Positions 25,447-33,615 of a DNA stretch of 64,000 bases are shown here, piece by piece. A program made the position numbers and the translations under genes. Each line of letters starts with the position of its first letter. Position 1 is the stretch's first letter. This stretch comes from Flammeovirgaceae bacterium UBA7330 (GTDB taxonomy: Bacteria; Bacteroidota; Bacteroidia; Cytophagales; Cyclobacteriaceae). The notes under the pieces were generated by a model, which was not told the DNA's origin, did no database searches, and saw nothing but the letters and a program-made list of their open reading frames with translations. The stretch covers positions 1-64,000 of the forward strand of contig DKPQ01000002.1 of assembly GCA_002471275.1 (NCBI GenBank), read 5' to 3'.

Positions 25447-26496
25447 ATGAAAAAGAAGATTGAATTTGGCATTTCCACATTTGCCGATGTTATGCCCGAC
25501 CCACATACGGGCGTAACTATTTCACAAGCAGAACGCATTCGGCAAGTAGTTGATGATATTGTGTTAGCTGACGAGTTGGGAGTTGATTTTTATGGCGTGG
25601 GCGAACATCACCGACCTGATTTTGCGGCTTCATCGCCAGCGATAGTGTTGGCTGGGGCTGCGGGAAACACCAACCACATTACATTGGGTAGTACCGTCAC
25701 AGTTTTATCGACTAGCGACCCTATTCGTGTTTATCAAAACTTTGCTACTATTGATGCAATCAGTAATGGACGCGCAGAGTTGTTGGTTGGGCGTGGAGCG
25801 TTTACAGAATCATTTCCTTTGTTTGGTTTCGACCTTAATCAATACGATTTACTGTTTGATGAACGACTTGAATTGTTACTTAAAGCAAGAGACAACGAGT
25901 TTGTTACGTGGAGCGGAAAGACAAGAAGCCCAATTGATAACTTAGGTATTTATCCACGCACCGAAAAACCATTGAACATATCTATGGCGTTGGGCGGTTC
26001 GCGGACTACAGTTATTAAAGCAGCAAAACTTGGACTTCCCGTAGTTTTGGCTATGTTGGGTGGCAACATTGTTGATTTCAGTAATTACGAAAAATTGTAT
26101 CGCGCAGTAGCACAAGAAAGCGGACACGATTCGGATAAATTAAAATTTAGTGTTCATGCACATGGTTTTGTGCTTAGCGACAACAAAGAAACTGCCGACA
26201 CATTTTTTCCATACTTACAGTATTACAGAAATCACTTATTAGGAGAACGTGGTTTTCCGCCTTACACCAGAAGCGACTTTGATTACGCTCGTTCCTCAGG
26301 ACAAGGATTATTTGTTGGTGGACCCGAAGAAGTAGCTAATAAAATTTTATTGCTGCGCAAACATTTGAACATTGATAGATTTATCATTCAAATGCCATTG
26401 GCGACTATGCCACACGATATTGTTAAAGAAGCAATCAGCGTTTATGCGACAAAAGTAATTCCGCTTGTCAGAGAGAAAATTGAAGCGAAAGACTAA
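25447..26496 (+). CDS. LLM-class flavin-dependent oxidoreductase
   Basis: This 349-residue TIM-barrel protein belongs to the bacterial luciferase-like monooxygenases. Typical stretches are the N-terminal FGISTFADVMPDPHTG strand, ADELGVDFYGVGEHHRPDFA, ITLGSTVTVLSTSDPIRVYQ and GRAELLVGRGAFTESFPLFG. It would use reduced flavin and oxygen on an unknown substrate; members of this subgroup annotated as LLM oxidoreductases in Bacteroidota are mostly uncharacterised. It stands alone between an IS66 remnant and the IS1595 element, so its surroundings give no clue to its job. Its 3' flank (26497-26610) holds no gene. Confidence 0.9.
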   Translation: MKKKIEFGISTFADVMPDPHTGVTISQAERIRQVVDDIVLADELGVDFYGVGEHHRPDFAASSPAIVLAGAAGNTNHITLGSTVTVLSTSDPIRVYQNFATIDAISNGRAELLVGRGAFTESFPLFGFDLNQYDLLFDERLELLLKARDNEFVTWSGKTRSPIDNLGIYPRTEKPLNISMALGGSRTTVIKAAKLGLPVVLAMLGGNIVDFSNYEKLYRAVAQESGHDSDKLKFSVHAHGFVLSDNKETADTFFPYLQYYRNHLLGERGFPPYTRSDFDYARSSGQGLFVGGPEEVANKILLLRKHLNIDRFIIQMPLATMPHDIVKEAISVYATKVIPLVREKIEAKD

Positions 26497-26690
26497 TTTA
26501 AAACGACAGACAACGTACAACAAGAACCACAGCCGCTACAACCGATTAAATGAAAAGAAGTGAATTTATAAAAAACAACAACTATTCCGGCTTTTAGTGA
26601 ACATAGTTTTATTTGCTAGTCCGTAAAGATACCCAAACTTGACATAGGTTGTCTTAGTGGATTAAGACCTTGGTTTAAAAATCAAGGGAT

Positions 26691-26981
26691 ATGAATTTAC
26701 TCAGTTTTATAAAGCAATTTCCTTCCGAGGATTCGTGCAGGAATCATTTTAGAGATCATCGCTTTTCAAAGGGGGTTGTTTGTAAGAAATGCCAAGGTAT
26801 TGAGCACTATTAGCTTTCTGGCAAGGAGCAATTTCAGTGTAAGACATGTGGTTTTCGTACAACACTTCGCAGCGGTACTATCTTAGAGAGTAGTAAATTA
26901 AGCTATCGTTATTGGTACATTACCCTACATTTAATGAGTTCAACCAAAAAGGGTTTTTCGGCTCATGAAGTTAGAAGACAA
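26691..26981 (+). pseudogene. IS1595 transposase, 5' part
   Basis: From ATG 26691 the frame reads MNLLSFIKQFPSEDSCRNHF with the N-terminal zinc ribbon (CKKC and CKTC pairs), then STKKGFSAHEVRRQ up to 26981. One in-frame TAG stands where the family has Trp (EHY-stop-LSGKEQF). The frame then breaks at the cassette junction and resumes at 28423 with LGHKRYEPIWAMM, so the two parts make one gene when the insertion is removed. Confidence 0.85.
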
Positions 26982-27105
26982 CGGTTCGTATAAGAATAGT
27001 AGCCGATTGCGGCATTTACCTGTCAAGTTACAAGAAAGTTGAAGCGGGCTACAACCCTTGTATTTACTACCGTTTCGGCTATTATTTTTATACATTGTTA
27101 TGTGC
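26982..27105 (-). repeat. attC-like recombination site of the cassette
   Basis: The outer 9-bp arm GTTATGTGC (27097-27105) is complementary to the cassette start. Inside it, GTATAAGAATAGTAGCCGA (26988-27006) pairs with TCGGCTATTATTTTTATAC (27075-27093): 19 bp, with two positions that are G-T wobbles only on the plus strand. The plus strand is the bottom strand of the cassette, which is the strand that folds and recombines in known attC sites. Unpaired bases separate the arms, as in attC, and the total length is close to that of Vibrio repeats. Confidence 0.75.
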
Positions 27106-27138
27106 TGGCATTATTTATTAGTTACAGTTTTTTGTTCA

Positions 27139-28271
27139 CTATTTTTTTAATAATACTTCTGTTTTGAAAATTTGAAATACTTCTGGAACATCGGACAATA
27201 TGATTTGAGGAAACAAAATACCTCCATTGGTATTTTGCTCATCATAATCGCTTTCTCCCGCATTCGCTCCCTCATTCTTGTCGGATTTTATATGGTTATA
27301 GATTTTTAGTTTTCCATTTTCTCTTTTCAGCCCACCATTTGGCAGGTTTTCAAATTTGAAAATATCTGTGCCGAAACTTTCTTCGCCATTTTTAGGTGCT
27401 GCAAACAGATACAAATATTCGCTTGCTCGAACAATGCTTGAATGATCAAAACTATCGAAACCTAGCATATTGGCATCACCAGCACTGATAAGGGTTTCGA
27501 CATAATTCCATGTTTCTCCGTGGTCTTCTGAAGCGAGAAGAATGACATCCTTTAGTACACTTCCGAATACGTTAAGGCTAACATAAATACTACCATTCTG
27601 TGCATACGCTCCGGACTCTGTAACTATTATTGCATCCGCAGTCTCAGAGCAAGATTATCAATATGGATATCGACCAAGTCAGGAACTTCACTTTTTGATG
27701 TTCCAAATAAGAATCTTTCTTCGGACCAAGGCCCAGTTGGTTCGGGGGCAGTCATATATGAAATAAAAGAATAAAATGGCAAATTACCAGCTCCGGGTTC
27801 ATCTCCTTCATTTGGACTGAAAATACGATGTGCAAAGAGTTTCCATCTTTTCTGTCCGTCTGGGTCTTCATTGTCGTAAAGCAATGATGAGGTTTCTTTG
27901 TTCCAATGTCCTTCAGTTTCCTCACCATGTATTGTGAATGTTTCGTAGTCTGCTTCGTTGACCGTTTGAACTTTTGTCCATGTCGTCCCTCTGTTAGCGC
28001 TCTTTGCCAGTTCGGTCTGAACAACCCATTTATGATCCATGGTCGGACTACTCACCGATGAATAAGTCATCCATCCAATGCCATTGTCATCATATTCGAG
28101 GCTTGGATCAAAGATACCGAAAGGAGCGTCTTCCCCATTAATAGTGAGTTTTTTGTACGGGGGTTCAATAACATCATAAGTGTCCGAAGTTTCAACCATT
28201 TCGCCATCCTTGGAACATGCTGTAAATAGCATAATAAGTGTAAAAAATATAATTGAATTCATTCTATTCAT
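27139..28271 (-). pseudogene. Sialidase-like (BNR/Asp-box) lipoprotein, frameshifted
   Basis: The cassette ORF starts near 28271 with a lipoprotein signal (IIFFTLIMLFTACSKDG) and reads as a beta-propeller protein with Asp-box-like motifs (KSANRGTTWTKV and SEDHGETWNYV). The frame breaks near 27640, where DNLALRLR runs into a stop; moving one base restores ADAIIVTESGAYAQNGSIYV and continues to a stop at 27139. One base appears lost there, so the product is either dead or the sequence has an error. The Asp boxes and Trp-rich blades fit exo-sialidase-like or related glycan-binding propellers, but no catalytic Arg triad can be confirmed. Its end lies 34 bp before the attC. Confidence 0.65.
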
Positions 28272-28422
28272 GGTTTTTAAAATTTTAATTTGAGTGCTGT
28301 TGGGTTTATTCATTAGTTCAACTCCTATGACCTTTTGTTCATAATATGGCTTAATCTTGCTTTTATACTACACATAAAGTTCATATTACCCTTATCTTAT
28401 TTTCTTGGGCTTGCACATAACT

Positions 28423-29017
28423 TGGGCATAAGCGCTATGAACCTATTTGGGCCATGATGAAAAAAATTCGTGCTGCTATGGGCAAAGCCGATGATGATCA
28501 GGTGCTTACAGGTATGATTGAGTGGGATGACGCTTATTTTTCTACCAGCACACCTAAGCGATTACGAAAGAAACTTAAGCGAGGTAAAGGCAGTCAGAAA
28601 AAGTCGAAAGTGACTGTAATGGTAGAATCATTTCCATTAGAGATTGACGGGATAGCTCAAAGATATTGTGGGCAGCTTAAAATGAAAGTGGGCCAATCTG
28701 AGCAGAAAACATTTACTCAACAGTTGGTTAAATCTTCGATCGATAAGGACAGCGTTGTGTTTACCGATCAATCGTCAAGCTATGTCGATTTAAAAAATCT
28801 TGTGAACCTACATGTCAGCTTTAAGTCGACTAGGGAAAGTGTAGATGAACTTAAATGTGTACATATTGCCATTGCCAACGCTAAGAGAAATCTGCTAGGG
28901 ATTTACCACGTAATCAAGGAAAAATACCTTCAACACTACCTGGATGAGTTCTGCTTTAAACTCAACAGGCGATACAACACAAATCTGTTTGATAATCTTA
29001 TCGTTAGCTTAATTTAG
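28423..29017 (+). pseudogene. IS1595 transposase, 3' part
   Basis: This part begins LGHKRYEPIWAMMKKIRAAM and carries the DDE-like nuclease region: TGMIEWDDAYFSTS holds the first Asp, FTDQSSSYVDL the second, and the C-terminal HYLDEFCFKLNRRYN is the family ending. From an internal ATG at 28454 the frame codes for 187 residues, which alone would lack the zinc ribbon. It joins in frame to the 5' part if the cassette is removed. Confidence 0.85.
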
Positions 29018-29196
29018 TGGTATGATTACGGACTAGCAGATAATTTTATGATGCTCAGTTTATCGCCCAAACCGTCCAACCACTTTTGTTTTTCACAACC
29101 ATAAACATTGTATTCATAAAGAATCGTTTTCACTGCTGTTGGTTGAGTTAATAGCTAATTCCTTTAATATCCATTATCTTTAAAAAAATAATTGCA

Positions 29197-29463
29197 ATGG
29201 ATTTGCTCAAAATATCAAAAGCACTGGCTGATGCCACGCGGTTCAAAATTATGAAGACACTCATGGCAAAAGGAGAAATCAGTTGCAGTGAACTGGAAGG
29301 CCACTTTACACTTTCTCAACCTACCATATCACACCACTCTAAAATACTGTATGATTGCGGACTTATCCATGCAAAAAAGAATGGACAACATTCTCTTCTT
29401 TCGGTAAATAAGAAACTACTTGAAAAGTATCTTGAATCCCTTAAAGGAGAATTGGTGAAGTAA
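29197..29463 (+). CDS. ArsR-type winged-helix regulator
   Basis: This 88-residue protein is a minimal ArsR/SmtB helix-turn-helix: DLLKISKALADATRFKIMKT, then CSELEGHFTLSQPTISHHSK and a wing ending LIHAKKNGQHSLLSVN. It lacks the CxC metal motif of classical arsenic sensors, so the signal is not obviously a metal. It is the first gene upstream of a redox-like operon (SnoaL, DoxX, reductase, dioxygenase). An imperfect palindrome lies between it and the next gene. Confidence 0.85.
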   Translation: MDLLKISKALADATRFKIMKTLMAKGEISCSELEGHFTLSQPTISHHSKILYDCGLIHAKKNGQHSLLSVNKKLLEKYLESLKGELVK

Positions 29464-29483
29464 TTTTTTTCACTCTAATATAT

Positions 29484-29513
29484 AGATGTATTTCAATATA
29501 TCTTTCTATCTTG
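29484..29513 (+). promoter_or_regulatory. Candidate ArsR operator and -7 box
   Basis: AGATGTATTTCAATATATCT (29484-29503) is a 20-bp imperfect palindrome matching its reverse complement at 16 positions. TATCTTG follows at 29507-29513, close to the TAnnTTTG -7 box. The pair lies 29 bp before the SnoaL-like gene and just after the ArsR gene, as expected for the promoter of the downstream operon. Confidence 0.45.
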
Positions 29514-29541
29514 CATGTAGTTAAACCTAAAGCTATTTATC

Positions 29542-29895
29542 ATGAATATCAAAGAAAAAATCGAAGACCTAATCAAGCTAATGCTGTCAGGTAAACAAAT
29601 GGATGCTTTTGAAAAGTATTATCATGAAGATGTGGTAATGTAGGAAAACTCCAAACCCCCAATGGTTGGTAAATCAGCAAACAGGGAGAGAGAAATTCAA
29701 GGGATGCAGATGATTGAAACCTTTCATGGCGCTCAAGTCCATGCAGTAACCGTTGGAGACAATGTTACCATGGTTGAATGGGAATTTGACGTTACCTACA
29801 AAGGCGCACCCCGCATGAAAATGTGCCAGGTAGCCGTTCAAAGATGGGCTGATGGACAAATTATTAATGAGCGGTTTTATTATTCAACTAACTAA
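29542..29895 (+). pseudogene. SnoaL-like gene with an in-frame stop
   Basis: The frame starts MNIKEKIEDLIKLMLSGKQM and ends QVAVQRWADGQIINERFYYS, a clear paralogue of the intact gene at 14470-14823 with the same length. At 29641-29643 a TAG stands where the paralogue has CAG (Gln), in the stretch YYHEDVVM-stop-ENSKPP. A single base change would restore the gene. Restart at an internal ATG (29662) would give only the C-terminal 77 residues. Confidence 0.85.
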
Positions 29896-29902
29896 AATCA
29901 AA

Positions 29903-30358
29903 ATGAAAACAAGCACGATTTCACTTAATCATCCCATCGTTCTTATGTCCGGGTTTAATAGAAATAATGACAGCAACTCTTCGAATGAAAAATATATTCC
30001 CGGAACCTGCAATATGGGGAGAGAGGAAATCAAAAGGCGGAAAGCAAGTGGATGGACAGGGTTGGTACTTACCGTAATTGCCATTACACTCTTACTATGG
30101 TTTAACGCCCCCCATTGGATGCGACTGGCTGTTTTCATTCCGGCAGTAATGGGAGCAACTGGGTTCATCCAGGCGTACAATAAGTTCTGCGTGTACTTCG
30201 GATTTGGGCACATGTTCAATTTAGGAGAGGTGGGAAAAACCGACACCATCGATCAAAAAGAATTCCGGGCGAAAGACAGAGCAAGAGCCTGGCAATTGCT
30301 TGCCTATGCTTTTGGTATCGGATTAATTATAACTGTAATCGTTTATCTCCTGCCCTGA
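29903..30358 (+). CDS. Small membrane protein with Cys-containing N-terminus
   Basis: This 151-residue protein has a hydrophilic N-terminus with one Cys (PGTCNMGREEIKRRKASGW), two adjacent membrane helices (about 50-64 and 69-84), an amphipathic stretch KFCVYFGFGHMFNLGEVGKT and a final helix (about 130-150). The layout recalls YgaP-like/DUF2892 membrane proteins, but I am not sure of the family. The start ATG 29903 follows the SnoaL-like stop by 7 bp. A fragment of a paralogue lies at 15023-15205, next to the other SnoaL-like gene, so the association is old. Confidence 0.7.
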   Translation: MKTSTISLNHPIVLMSGFNRNNDSNSSNEKYIPGTCNMGREEIKRRKASGWTGLVLTVIAITLLLWFNAPHWMRLAVFIPAVMGATGFIQAYNKFCVYFGFGHMFNLGEVGKTDTIDQKEFRAKDRARAWQLLAYAFGIGLIITVIVYLLP

Positions 30359-30467
30359 TTTTGATCGGATATAACCAGGTAAGTGAACTACTTGGCAGTT
30401 CTTGCGTGAGCATCATACTTAGTAGTGCATTTATGGACAAAAAGAAAAATCATTAAACAACAAAAAC

Positions 30468-30845
30468 ATGGAAAAACAATCAAAGGGTAAAATAAGAAAG
30501 ATTGCAGCATGGGTATTAATTGGATTGGTGGGTGCGTTGGTTATTATGAGCGCCACCATGAAACTGATGCACGCTGAAGAATTGGTAACCAATTTCGCTA
30601 AATGGGGATTGGAAGATAACCTTACCTTTATAGGAGCTGGCGAATTGATTTTCATCATTCTATTTATTATTCCAAGAACATCCTCTCTTGGTTTTCTTTT
30701 GTTAACCGCCCACTTTGGTGGAGCCATCGCAACTCATCTACAACATCAGGAATCGTTTGTAATGCCTGCCATTATTTTGACTGTAATCTGGATTGGTAAT
30801 TACCTGCGCAATCCCGAAATGCTTGCAAGTTTTACAAAAAAATAA
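30468..30845 (+). CDS. DoxX-like membrane protein
   Basis: This 125-residue protein has four membrane helices and the DoxX core seen also at 13612-13980: SATMKLMHAEELVTNFAKWG, then GAGELIFIILFIIPRTSSLG and HFGGAIATHLQHQESFVMPA. It is followed directly by the NAD(P)-binding protein gene, an order conserved in both copies of this operon. A role in membrane redox chemistry is likely from the family, but the electron donor and acceptor are unknown. Confidence 0.85.
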   Translation: MEKQSKGKIRKIAAWVLIGLVGALVIMSATMKLMHAEELVTNFAKWGLEDNLTFIGAGELIFIILFIIPRTSSLGFLLLTAHFGGAIATHLQHQESFVMPAIILTVIWIGNYLRNPEMLASFTKK

Positions 30846-30851
30846 GTGAGC

Positions 30852-31511
30852 ATGAAAACAATAGCTGTATTAGGCGCCAATGGCAGAACAGGAATTGAAA
30901 TTGTAAAACAAGCCCTGGAAAAGGGTTGGGTTGTAAAAGCACTGGTTCGGGACAAACAAAAAATTAAACTGGCAAATCCCAATCTGCATGTCGTTGAAGG
31001 AAATCCAATGCGTATTGATGAGGTGACAAAGGTGGTTGAAGAAACAGATGCTGTTTATGTTGCACTGAACATTGGAAGAAAAACTGATATGCCCTGGTCT
31101 AAGGTGGTTTCACCGCTGGATTTATTACGTGTGAGTATTGATAATACGATAAATGCCATGCAAGAAAATGGTGTAAAGCGTGTGATAACTGTTTCAGCCT
31201 GGGGAACAGGTGATAGTTACAAAGAAACAAATTGGATATTTAAATTTCTCATCAAAAAAACCAACGTTGGTGTAGCCTATGCAGGTCACGAAGATCAGGA
31301 GAGACTGCTCCGAAAAAGCGGACTGGATTGGACATCTGTTCGACCGGTTGGGCTTAGCAACAGTGAAAAGCAGAAGTCAGTTCGGGTAAGCATTAAAGGC
31401 GATAAAAAACTAAACATGACCATCAGCCGAAAAGATGTTGCCCGCTTTATGCTGGACATTGTTGATGATGAAAAGTATTACCAGCAAGAACCTTCTATTT
31501 CATCGGAATGA
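30852..31511 (+). CDS. NAD(P)-binding (NmrA/SDR-like) oxidoreductase
   Basis: The protein starts MKTIAVLGANGRTGIEIVKQ, a Rossmann fold, and shares GVKRVITVSAWGTGDSYKET and KTNVGVAYAGHEDQERLLRK with its paralogue at 12946-13605. The frame also opens at a GTG two codons earlier (30846), but the ATG at 30852 fits the family start. Atypical SDR proteins of this kind bind NADPH; the substrate is not known. It lies six bases after doxX and 57 bp before the dioxygenase. Confidence 0.85.
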   Translation: MKTIAVLGANGRTGIEIVKQALEKGWVVKALVRDKQKIKLANPNLHVVEGNPMRIDEVTKVVEETDAVYVALNIGRKTDMPWSKVVSPLDLLRVSIDNTINAMQENGVKRVITVSAWGTGDSYKETNWIFKFLIKKTNVGVAYAGHEDQERLLRKSGLDWTSVRPVGLSNSEKQKSVRVSIKGDKKLNMTISRKDVARFMLDIVDDEKYYQQEPSISSE

Positions 31512-31568
31512 TTTTATCCGGTAGCTGAGTAATGTGCGTCCGATTTAAATTCATTTTTGAATTGCAAA

Positions 31569-32477
31569 ATGAACCGATCAGACTTTATAAAGATAATGGG
31601 AGCAGCAACAATAGGTTTTGGAACTTCAGGTGTAAAAAGCTGGGCCAATGCGATAACGGACTTACCCGAACAGGAAGTAACCCTTCCAGTTATTTTTACT
31701 TCGCACGGAAACCCAATGGACATTCCCCTTCCTCATAAAGCGAATCCTTTTTTAACTTATGTTTTTGATTTAGGTGTTGACTTGCGGAAAAAATATCCAA
31801 AAGAAATTAAAGCCATATTGGTAGTATCAGCACATTGGTGTACCAAAGGCACGTACGTGAATGTTTCTCCGTGGCCTGAAACGATTTACGATTTTTATGG
31901 TTTCCCACCTGAATATTACACTATTAAATATCCTGCACCAGGTGCGCCAGAATTTGCCAAAGAGGTAGCGCATTCCATTCCTACTATTAAAACTACCACC
32001 GACTGGGGTTTCGATCACGGCAACTGGCCCATGCTTCGCCATCTTTTTCCGGATGCCAACACTCCGGTTTTTCAGATGAGCATTGATTATTATCAATCTC
32101 CTCAATACCACTATGAGTTAGCAGTTCAACTGAAGAAATTAAGAACGAAGGGTGTTTTGATTATCGGCAGCGGTTCCGTTGTTCATAATCTTCAATTGGC
32201 AAGTTCCAGACTTTTCAAAGGCGATAAAACCTTGTATGGATGGGATAAGGAATTTGATGAATGGATAAAACAGAGAGTGGTGGACCGTGACATAAAAAGT
32301 TTGATGAATTATGAAAAAACAAAATTTGGAAAAATGGCTGCCCCGACTCCTGATCATTATGTGCCACTAATTTATTCTATGGCTATGCTGAATACCAACG
32401 ATACAATAAAGCACACCTATGAAAATCTTTTACCTGCATTTAGCGACCGCAGTTTTATTATGGAGCCAACCCATTAA
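31569..32477 (+). CDS. LigB-type extradiol ring-cleavage dioxygenase
   Basis: This 302-residue protein belongs to the class III extradiol dioxygenases related to YgiD (4,5-DOPA dioxygenase). Metal-binding His residues can be seen in VIFTSHGNPMDIP, VVSAHWCTKGTYV, WGFDHGNWPMLRHLFP and IGSGSVVHNL. Unusually it has a leader, MNRSDFIKIMGAATIGFGTS, which may send it to the periplasm. The start at 31569 is favoured over the TTG at 31557 because the remnant at 12497 begins the same way. Substrates would be catechols. It overlaps no gene but is 13 bp from the luciferase-domain gene. Confidence 0.85.
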   Translation: MNRSDFIKIMGAATIGFGTSGVKSWANAITDLPEQEVTLPVIFTSHGNPMDIPLPHKANPFLTYVFDLGVDLRKKYPKEIKAILVVSAHWCTKGTYVNVSPWPETIYDFYGFPPEYYTIKYPAPGAPEFAKEVAHSIPTIKTTTDWGFDHGNWPMLRHLFPDANTPVFQMSIDYYQSPQYHYELAVQLKKLRTKGVLIIGSGSVVHNLQLASSRLFKGDKTLYGWDKEFDEWIKQRVVDRDIKSLMNYEKTKFGKMAAPTPDHYVPLIYSMAMLNTNDTIKHTYENLLPAFSDRSFIMEPTH

Positions 32478-32490
32478 ACAATATCAGAAC

Positions 32491-32982
32491 ATGGCATTGC
32501 AATTTGATTTTGAGATTCCAAAAAGAACAGGGAACAAACCAACTACTACACCGAGCAATCCGCACATGCAACTGGACCAGCAACCATCTGACAGAAAGCT
32601 GGTGGATGAACTTATGGGTTGGGCATTCTCGCTTCCTGATATTTCAAAGGAGCATAGCAAAATATCTGTACATGGAGCACAGGCCATGTGTATGTCAGAA
32701 GAAAAAATGTGTACACATTGTAATGCTTTTATGGTTGAGACGGAATTTGCACATTTTCATCCTGCTCCGGATGGCAGTATGCACTTAGGCCTCCCGCAAC
32801 GTGATGTTAAGAAAGTAATTGAGCTGGGTTGGGGCGAATTTCATCCTGTAGTACATAAAGGATGGTTGCCGCCAAACTTCATAATGGTTTATGCCCCCAG
32901 AAATGATGAGGAGGCTGAAGTAATTAAAAAAATTGTTTTTCGTTCCTATCAATTTGCAATGGGTGAAATAAGAGATAAGTGA
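32491..32982 (+). CDS. Luciferase-domain (DUF5519-like) protein
   Basis: This 163-residue protein shares the conserved core of the protein at 16505-17005: FAHFHPAPDGSMHLGLPQRD, LGWGEFHPVVHKGWLPPNFI and MVYAPRNDEEAEVIKKIVFR. The family has no assigned reaction; the two His motifs could bind a metal or cofactor. The open frame extends upstream to 32419, overlapping the dioxygenase gene, but the ATG at 32491 (MALQFDFEIPKRTG) is the natural start and avoids the overlap. Together with the dioxygenase it may modify aromatic compounds; this is an inference from position. Confidence 0.75.
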   Translation: MALQFDFEIPKRTGNKPTTTPSNPHMQLDQQPSDRKLVDELMGWAFSLPDISKEHSKISVHGAQAMCMSEEKMCTHCNAFMVETEFAHFHPAPDGSMHLGLPQRDVKKVIELGWGEFHPVVHKGWLPPNFIMVYAPRNDEEAEVIKKIVFRSYQFAMGEIRDK

Positions 32983-33030
32983 GACGAAGTTGGAGTGAGC
33001 AAAAATAAATTTTAACAAAAAAGATTAGCC

Positions 33031-33462
33031 ATGCACGAAAATAATTTTCAACTATTGAAGCACGCCATCGAAAACATGATGCCTGCTAACAAAATACTCT
33101 GTTTAAAAATAGTTGAGATTACAGCAGGCTCGGTTCATATTCTTGTTCCATTCAAAGAAGAGTTTATTGGTGATTTTATACAAGGCCGCTGGCATGGAGG
33201 TATTCTTGCCGCCATTGCCGATACGGCCGGAGGGGTGGCCGGGGCAACAGCTTTACATTCACCCAATGACAGGCTGAACACCATTGATATGCGCATAGAT
33301 TATTTACATGCAGCCGTTAAGGCGGATGTGCAAGCAAAAGCACGAATAATTAAACAAGGGAAGACAATCATTAAGGTGGATGTAGAATTGTTTCAACCGG
33401 GCAATGAAGAGCCGGTTGCTCTGGCAAGATGTGTGTATAGTGTGTTAAGATTTGAATCTTAA
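33031..33462 (+). CDS. PaaI-type hotdog thioesterase
   Basis: This 143-residue hotdog-fold protein has the PaaI signature: GRWHGGILAAIADTAGGVAG (the helix with the active-site Gly/Asp region), NDRLNTIDMRIDYLHAAVKA and the strand pair KARIIKQGKTIIKVDVELFQ. These enzymes hydrolyse acyl-CoA thioesters, often of aromatic acids. It ends the plus-strand redox-like operon 48 bp after the luciferase-domain gene. The substrate remains unknown. Confidence 0.9.
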   Translation: MHENNFQLLKHAIENMMPANKILCLKIVEITAGSVHILVPFKEEFIGDFIQGRWHGGILAAIADTAGGVAGATALHSPNDRLNTIDMRIDYLHAAVKADVQAKARIIKQGKTIIKVDVELFQPGNEEPVALARCVYSVLRFES

Positions 33463-33558
33463 CTTGAGCCGGTCAAATTTGCGCAAAAATCAGCTTGCTT
33501 GAGCTAAACTCCCCAACCGAAAGAATTCTTAAAGAGTAAGTAGGTTGTAAAAAAACTA

Positions 33559-33593
33559 TACCTTTGCGTTCGACCGAAAAACCAATTTGGTCG
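33559..33593 (+). promoter_or_regulatory. TetR promoter and operator, site 1
   Basis: TACCTTTG (33559-33566) fits the -7 box. Just downstream, 33571-33593 starts CGACC, ends GGTCG and has ACCAATTTGGT in it, so it is an inverted repeat at the transcription start of the tetR gene. A related 23-bp site lies before the adaptor gene at 34227-34249; the two agree at 17 of 23 positions. Confidence 0.65.
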
Positions 33594-33615
33594 ATTATTA
33601 GTTTAATAAGAAGCA

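Larger units (their letters stand above)
26982..28421 (-). mobile_element. Integron-like gene cassette inserted in the transposase gene
   Basis: Read on the minus strand, the 1,440-bp segment starts TTATGTGC right after a G (28422), carries one ORF in the same direction and ends with a 124-bp palindromic attC-like site whose last base G (26982) is followed by TT of the target. This is the exact form of an integron cassette joined at G^TT: the cassette start TTATGTGC is the complement of GCACATAA that opens the attC. Removing it restores an uninterrupted IS1595 transposase reading frame across the junction (RRQ then LGHKRYE). No integrase gene or attI is seen in the window, so this looks like insertion at a secondary site. 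Confidence 0.8.
26611..29041. mobile_element. IS1595-type insertion sequence, interrupted by a cassette
   Basis: Terminal inverted repeats of 23 bp lie at 26611-26633 and 29019-29041. They share TGCTAGTCCGTAA and the final ATACC, with three mismatches in all. Between them lies one transposase gene of the ISXO2/IS1595 family, split by a 1,440-bp insertion. Removing the insertion leaves an element of about 990 bp, a normal length. I could not find a clean 8-bp target duplication. The element is inactive: a stop codon interrupts the transposase frame at the Trp-to-stop position described in the gene entry. Confidence 0.8.

Noticed and set aside
26497..26610. An attC-like site after the LLM oxidoreductase gene (ACAACGTACAACAAG region)
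   Set aside because: The stretch has the feel of a first attC arm, but no complementary arm or matching cassette start is found, and the IS1595 end lies directly after it.
26603..29049. Target-site duplication of the IS1595 element (TTTTAT at both sides)
   Set aside because: The six bases overlap the terminal inverted repeat on the left and lie outside it on the right, so they do not form a proper 8-bp duplication.
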